A DNA stretch of 64,000 nucleotides. It comes from Candidatus Accumulibacter sp. ACC003 (GTDB taxonomy: Bacteria > Pseudomonadota > Gammaproteobacteria > Burkholderiales > Rhodocyclaceae). The position numbers and the translations under genes were made by a program. The stretch is taken from the NCBI RefSeq assembly GCF_907163085.1, contig NZ_CAJQTX010000004.1, positions 566,421 to 630,420 on the forward strand, given 5' to 3'. Under the pieces are notes generated by a model, which saw nothing but the letters and a program-made list of their open reading frames with translations, searched no databases and was not told the DNA's origin. Shown here in pieces: positions 59,903 through 64,000 of the stretch (positions within the stretch are counted from its first letter, which is position 1; the number at the start of each line of letters is the position of its first letter).

Positions 59903-60148
59903 TTCTTCGCTCCGTCAGGAAACAAGGAGCATAGGATGCAATCTTGTGTTGATTTTAGCAACGGGTTTTCTGGTGACCCGTCGGAGCAAAAAGCTGCCGC
60001 CTGCTGCCCACCAGAAAACCGACCGTTTTCTTGGCGAGCCCACCTGTGAAATGGCGGGGGTGAGCCTCCCGAGCCGCGTACGAAAAGCGAAATTCATCCA
60101 GACGTTCGGTACCGAGATTTCGTGAGCCCGCCGCCGTGACCGTCTGTG

Positions 60149-60310
60149 CCGCGAACACGGTTGAGCGTCTCAACAATGTGCGTCCGTCTCACGTAATGTG
60201 GTTTGAGAATCACCGAATGTGCGTCTGGAGTCGCTATCCGTCTCAACTAATTTGCGTCAGAAAGCCCTCTTGATTGTGCGTCTGGGCCGACATCATTTTG
60301 CGTCGCTACA
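60149..60310. repeat. Right 162-bp terminal inverted repeat
   Basis: Inverted partner of 56434-56595 with the same five decamer motifs. It ends CGCTACA next to the GATAAC duplication. Confidence 0.92.
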
Positions 60311-61079
60311 GATAACTTCCGGTCTCCGTGGCCGGAAGCCTGAAAAGCCCGCATTCCAACCCACACAGAACTACGGTGCGGAAAAAAAACTCTCCGCCAA
60401 TTGTGCTGGCACGGGCAGCACCTTGTAGCGCGAATGGTACTCCGTGTTTCTCGATTGACGCGGCTATTACCGAGTCAATCCGCTCCGTCATCACGGTCCT
60501 CGTCGGTAGTTCGGTTTGCCCTCTAAACAGTAAGGGCGTCGTCTCAACCAATCCTGACGTCGTCACTGACTGCCCACGCCTTACAAGACGAATCAAGTGA
60601 GATTCACGACGATCTCTGGAGACACGTTCTCCAGTCTTGAAATCGACTGCCCACGCGTTTCGCGGATTACCATCATGAGGTGACATGGTCCAACAACAAA
60701 AGCGCATGACGCTTGGAAATGCCAACGTATTGACTGGAGGGCTGTGATTTGGTTCGACGATCCCATAAAGTTCGTCAACTGTCGGCAATCGCCAGTCGTC
60801 ATGCCCCGCAAATGAATGACGTATAGCAACTGCTTCACTCCAGGAATGGTCGCGCCAAGTTCCGAATGGTTGACAACCACTCCAAGTCTGTCCTAGCACG
60901 AACCTAGTCCACATTAAACCGGTGCGTAAGTCGGTGACCGTGCCATCACCGTTGTCGACGAAGTTGCCGAAGGCTTGCGTGGGAGAGGGTATTGTAGGGA
61001 TGTGGCTTATTGTTCCGGTGTCGGATGTGCTTTTCCGTGGGAAATCTTGGGAGTTTTGGCGTTGGGGCACAACTTCCAA
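60311..61079 (-). pseudogene. Lcl_C (DUF1566) domain, 5' part of the transposon-split gene
   Basis: The frame from TTG 61079 carries NFVDNGDGTVTDLRTGLMW, then HDDWRLPTVDELYGIVEPN and AWAVDFKTGERVSRDRRESH, ending IRLVRRGQ: a full Lcl C-terminal (DUF1566) domain of the FGE-like fold, residues ~37-165. About 90 unassigned residues follow before the transposon at 60310. Restored, the frame continues into the TerB_C-like part at 56427. No good ribosome site is seen for the TTG, so the real start may differ. Confidence 0.7.
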
Positions 61080-61102
61080 CGATCGGGGGAAGTCAATGGT
61101 TA

Positions 61103-61273
61103 CTAGTTCCCCTCTTGAACCACACCAAGGAGCCGCTTCTGGGCAGCGTGCGCCCGCTCGGTCATTACCTCTTTGTAGTTCGGTGGCCAGTGCGTAGCCA
61201 AGGCCGTGAGCCCATTGTCAACCCGCAACAATACTCGAGAAAGGGCAGCAGGCAACTTCTTCAACTCCACCAC
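61103..61273 (-). CDS. Small frame, possible C-terminal remnant
   Basis: This 56-codon frame from GTG reads VVELKKLPAALSRVLLRVDN, then ALATHWPPNYKEVMTERAHA and ends GVVQEGN. The composition is protein-like but unrecognised. It may be the tail of a decayed gene between the ATPase and the Lcl_C gene. The rest of 61080-61579 shows nothing else recognisable. Confidence 0.3.
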   Translation of the reverse strand: MVELKKLPAALSRVLLRVDNGLTALATHWPPNYKEVMTERAHAAQKRLLGVVQEGN

Positions 61274-61579
61274 GTCGTGAGGTCCATCTGGTCATTGATG
61301 TCGGTGGCGATCGGGTTGTTCAGGCGGCCCCGATACCCTCGGTGTCGAAGCGGGGCTCAACAGGTAGAAGAGGTTCACCTTGGATCTGGTCACTAGCAGA
61401 GTGCGCTCTGTGCATCGCTCAGCCCCAGGGTGTGAACTGGAAGTTGACGTACTCTCCCCAGCCTTGAGGTCTTCTGATGTTAAGTCCTGCTTGTTTCATG
61501 CTACTCCCCTACGAAATCTGTCTTTTTACGTCGCCACGTTAACAGGCGCACCAATCAACGATTCGGTCTTCTGAATCGA

Positions 61580-62857
61580 TTAGATGATGAGCGTTTTCAA
61601 ATCGCTACCAGCATCTTCGTCGTGTTTCACTTCCACTTGTCTGACCAAGTCCTTCCACTCGATCGCTTCATTCTGCTCAAGAACGGCCAGCAATCCAACG
61701 AACGCCTTGATCGTGTCGCGGGGTGTGCGAAAGGTGGCATCGCCGATTCGTTGCTCACAATGGCTCATGAAAGCAGATAGCGCTTCGGCAGGAAGCGCCA
61801 CGACATCATCTTGCCCGCTGTGATACACGCCATTCACTTTGTCCAACAGTGCGACGAACTGATCCCGGGTGAGATTGGCGAGACGAAGCACCGGTCCGGT
61901 GAGATCCACCAAACCGTTCCGTGCAAAAGGATTGTCGGTGAGGCGGGATTGTAGGGCTGGGTAGCTGTAGAGGCCACGCCGCGGGTCGGTGAGGAATTCC
62001 GGAGTGCCGCCAAGAATGAAGCCGAGGCCCTCGGCGCTGCCTTGCTCCAGGTCGTTGAGGATACGAAGAATCTGCTCGTAGTTGTTGTTGCGCGATACTG
62101 GATTGGGGAGTTTGTAAAGATTGACCATTTCGTCAAGGCAGATGAGCAGGCCTTGGTAACCCGCCAAGCGACAAAAGCGGGCCAGCAGTTTGAGTTGATC
62201 ATAGAGCGCGGCATCACCGATGATTTCACGCACGCCCAAGGCCTGCTTGGCGTCGGTCTTGGCACTGAATTCGCCGCGCAACCAACGAATGGCACTGGCC
62301 TTGAGGGTGTCATCGTCCTGTTCGTAGGCGCGCCAATAGGCGGCGATTACCATGGCGAAGTCGTAGCCCATGACGAGCTCGGTCAGGTTTTCCAGCCGCT
62401 CGTGGATGATGTCTTCTGGCTTGACTTTGGTCTTTCGTGCCTCAGTCAAAGCGGTGGTGATGAACTTTTCGACAACCGTGGTTAGCGCTCCGCCCAAGGG
62501 CTTGGTGCGAGTGGCCATGTTCTTCATCAACTCCGCGTACAGGCTTCGGGCTTCACCACCGGAGGCTTGCAGGCGTCGGCCTGGGTTCAGGTCGGCGTTG
62601 GCGACCACCAGCTGACGCCCCATCGCTTCGCCGCGGATGAGATTGAGGAAGAAAGTTTTGCCGGAACCATATTCCCCGATCACCAGACGGAACGCTGATC
62701 CGCCGTCGGCGACGCGATCTAGATCCTTGTCGAGAGCGATCATCTCGGCGTCTCTGCCCACCTGGATATGCCGCGCACCAAGCCGGGGGGTCACCCCTGC
62801 ACGCAAGGCTTGAACGAGAGCATCGCGTTCGCGGGGGCGGAGGGGTGGACTGAGCAT
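61580..62857 (-). CDS. DUF2791 (BrxD/SngB-like) ATP-binding protein
   Basis: A 425-residue P-loop ATPase. The N-terminal ALRAGVTPRLGARHIQVGRD is followed by Walker A GEYGSGKT (61-68) and YQGLLICLDEMVNLYKL (Walker B, near 235). Later, LGFILGGTPEFLTDPRRGLY and FRTPRDTIKAFVGLLAVLEQ are typical of the BREX system ATP-binding family. The frame is intact. It is the first gene of the broken minus-strand operon with the TerB_C-like gene and the helicase. Confidence 0.85.
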   Translation of the reverse strand: MLSPPLRPRERDALVQALRAGVTPRLGARHIQVGRDAEMIALDKDLDRVADGGSAFRLVIGEYGSGKTFFLNLIRGEAMGRQLVVANADLNPGRRLQASGGEARSLYAELMKNMATRTKPLGGALTTVVEKFITTALTEARKTKVKPEDIIHERLENLTELVMGYDFAMVIAAYWRAYEQDDDTLKASAIRWLRGEFSAKTDAKQALGVREIIGDAALYDQLKLLARFCRLAGYQGLLICLDEMVNLYKLPNPVSRNNNYEQILRILNDLEQGSAEGLGFILGGTPEFLTDPRRGLYSYPALQSRLTDNPFARNGLVDLTGPVLRLANLTRDQFVALLDKVNGVYHSGQDDVVALPAEALSAFMSHCEQRIGDATFRTPRDTIKAFVGLLAVLEQNEAIEWKDLVRQVEVKHDEDAGSDLKTLII

Positions 62858-63162
62858 GGTAGGTGGCGAGGTTATCCTAAACAGATGGACGCATCTTACG
62901 CTTAATGGAATGGCAACGTACTAAGATAAACATGCCAAACGCTTGCTCTGCAGTCGGCGATAGATTTGCATTTGCCATTCGGCGTCGACTAGCCCGTTGG
63001 CACAAGCAATCGAAACATTAGACCATGGTTGCCATTGGGTTAATAGCGCATCCGATGGTACCGCAAAATTTCACTGTGCTCGGATGCGCGAGATGGTGAA
63101 CCGGGTTGCTCTTCCCCAAGTTCTGACGCGCCGTTCTACTCAGCCTCGTAAACCAGAAATAA
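62858..63162. other. 305-bp region upstream of the DUF2791 gene
   Basis: No gene is recognisable. It presumably holds the promoter of the ATPase operon. Its right edge, AGAAATAA, is the target duplication of MITE copy B. Confidence 0.5.
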
Positions 63163-63480
63163 GGGTTTAGGTCGTTTCGTGTGGAACCGACCCCGATGGG
63201 GCGGGTGCCCTCTGCCGAGCCCTGCGGGCACCCACACCACTAGCCCCCGAGGGCGGGTGAAGTTCTCCTCCGCCGGATGGGCTCCGGGTGCTGGCCGCGA
63301 AAAACCGCAACCAGCCCCAAGCCCTTGAGCGTTTTGGACGCAGTAAAGGGTTCGCTTCGCCGGGCTACGCCCGCCCTTGACAGCGCTCTCAACGCCCCAC
63401 GACGCCGCTTCTCTCGGTTAGCGCGTGCGCAGGCTGCCGAGGTATGCCGACGTCCGTTCCACATGAAACGACATAGAGCC
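63163..63480. repeat. 318-bp MITE-like element, copy B
   Basis: It has the same length as copy A and homologous ends: GGGTTTAGGTCGTTTCGTGT on the left against GGCTCTATGTCGTTTCATGT read inward from the right. The flanking octamers AGAAATAA and AAAAATAA (63155-63162, 63481-63488) match at 7 of 8 positions. Internally the two copies share long stretches (around CCGCAACCAGCCCCAAGCCC and AAAGGGTTCGCTTCGCCGGG). Confidence 0.88.
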
Positions 63481-63544
63481 AAAAATAAGAAGAAGAATAA
63501 GCAGATGCTATTATGCATTATTTGATGCCGAAGGAGCCGCGAAC

Positions 63545-64000
63545 ATGGATCTGAACAAAGACACCCGCGACCAGCATTTTCACTGCCGCTGACTCGCTCT
63601 ATGAGCAGGCCGGCCGGGAATTTCCTTTCCTACGGTGGATGCGGTCCGTAAGGCGTCCAAGGTCAACATGAACGATGCCGCTACCGCGATGAAGCAGTGG
63701 CGACGCGCTCAGACTGCCCAGGCGGCGCCGGTAGCGATCACTGTTCCGGATGCTGTCCATCAGCTTCATAGCCAGGCGCTGGCCGCCTTGTGGCAGTCCG
63801 CCCAAGACACGGCAAACGAATCGCTGCGTGCTGCGCAAGCCGGGTGGGAAGCCGAGCGGGCCGAGGCGGAAACGCTCAATAAGCAACTTGGCGATGCCTA
63901 CGACGCCCAGGCAACCGAGTTGGAGACCGCATGCCGGCAAATCGAGGAGCTAAGCGCCATAATCACGCCGCGCAGGAGCGCTCGACCGAACTCGCGGCAT
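63545..64000 (+). pseudogene. KfrA-like N-terminal DNA-binding protein, frameshifted, 3' end outside the window
   Basis: The start MDLNKDTRDQ is followed in a second frame by IFTAADSLYEQAGREF, and from 63629 in a third by PTVDAVRKASKVNMNDAATA, then MKQWRRAQTAQAAPVAITVP and a long coiled coil (EAERAEAETLNKQLGDAYDA) that runs off the edge. This is the KfrA_N domain plus coiled coil of plasmid and integrative-element proteins. Two frameshifts within ~60 bp separate the pieces. Confidence 0.72.

Larger units (their letters stand above)
56434..60310 (-). mobile_element. Mu/Tn5053-like transposon with 162-bp terminal inverted repeats
   Basis: The ends match over 162 bp with only a few differences (56434-56595 and 60149-60310), starting TGTAGCGACGCAAAATGATG. 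GATAAC is duplicated on both sides (56428-56433, 60311-60316). Each end carries five copies of a GACGCAMAWT motif. The cargo is only the transposition set: resolvase, transposase, AAA ATPase. There is no TniQ/TnsD-like gene. Confidence 0.9.

Noticed and set aside
63240-63525. Reading frames inside MITE copy B
   Set aside because: The frames are not kept in copy A and show repeat-type rather than coding conservation.

Overview
The window is high-GC chromosomal DNA of a betaproteobacterium. The gene content (hopanoid-type HpnD/HpnE, MnmH, GreB, HtpG, Xaa-His dipeptidase, AcnA, cytochrome b561 with YceI, bacteriohemerythrin, a MEKHLA protein and many insertion sequences) points to Rhodocyclales, possibly an Accumulibacter-like lineage. 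That placement is inference from gene content, not a computed phylogeny.

From 1 to about 26.7 kb the sequence is ordinary, densely packed housekeeping DNA. It holds tRNA modification (mnmH), a thioesterase (tesA) diverging from an orphan ABC ATPase, the hopanoid precursor pair hpnD-hpnE, an AzlC permease, greB, htpG, a family-6 DNA glycosylase, a SulP transporter, pepD, a DJ-1/PfpI protein and aconitase. Within it, 16.8-19.2 kb carries a two-gene module: a patatin-like phospholipase translationally coupled to a nucleotide-hydrolase-like/TPR sensor protein, downstream of an MscS-type channel. This looks like an abortive-infection type conflict system. A respiratory/redox cluster follows (cytochrome b561, two YceI proteins, a double CDGSH protein, a nitroreductase).

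From 27.0 to 30.5 kb a large DDE transposon with matching terminal repeats has itself been hit by an IS630 element. From 30.5 to 44 kb the chromosome resumes: pseudoazurin, a phosphodiesterase, a GCS2-like ligase with an aspartoacylase-like hydrolase, an RCC1-repeat protein, hemerythrin, several hydrolases and a second patatin, PanE, a TIR-domain remnant, an exonuclease and a MEKHLA protein.

From 44 to 64 kb the window is a stack of nested mobile elements. A 318-bp MITE occurs twice with identical length; one copy sits in an IS1380-like transposase whose frame is restored exactly if the MITE and one 8-bp target duplication are removed. An IS110 element follows. An IS21-like element (47.0-54.8 kb) carries istA, istB, a ParB-like gene and a cysteine-rich protein; its istA is split by a compact 3.36-kb serine-recombinase element. 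A Mu/Tn5053-like transposon (56.4-60.3 kb) with 162-bp terminal repeats lies further on. These last two transposons interrupt what appears to have been a three-gene minus-strand operon: a DUF2791/BrxD-like ATPase, a protein ending in a TerB_C-like domain, and a DEAD-box helicase. That set resembles the Shango (or BREX brxD/brxH) defence genes. The operon is now broken: the helicase has lost its 3' part and the middle gene is cut by the transposon. The window ends in a frameshifted KfrA-like gene, a plasmid or integrative-element marker.
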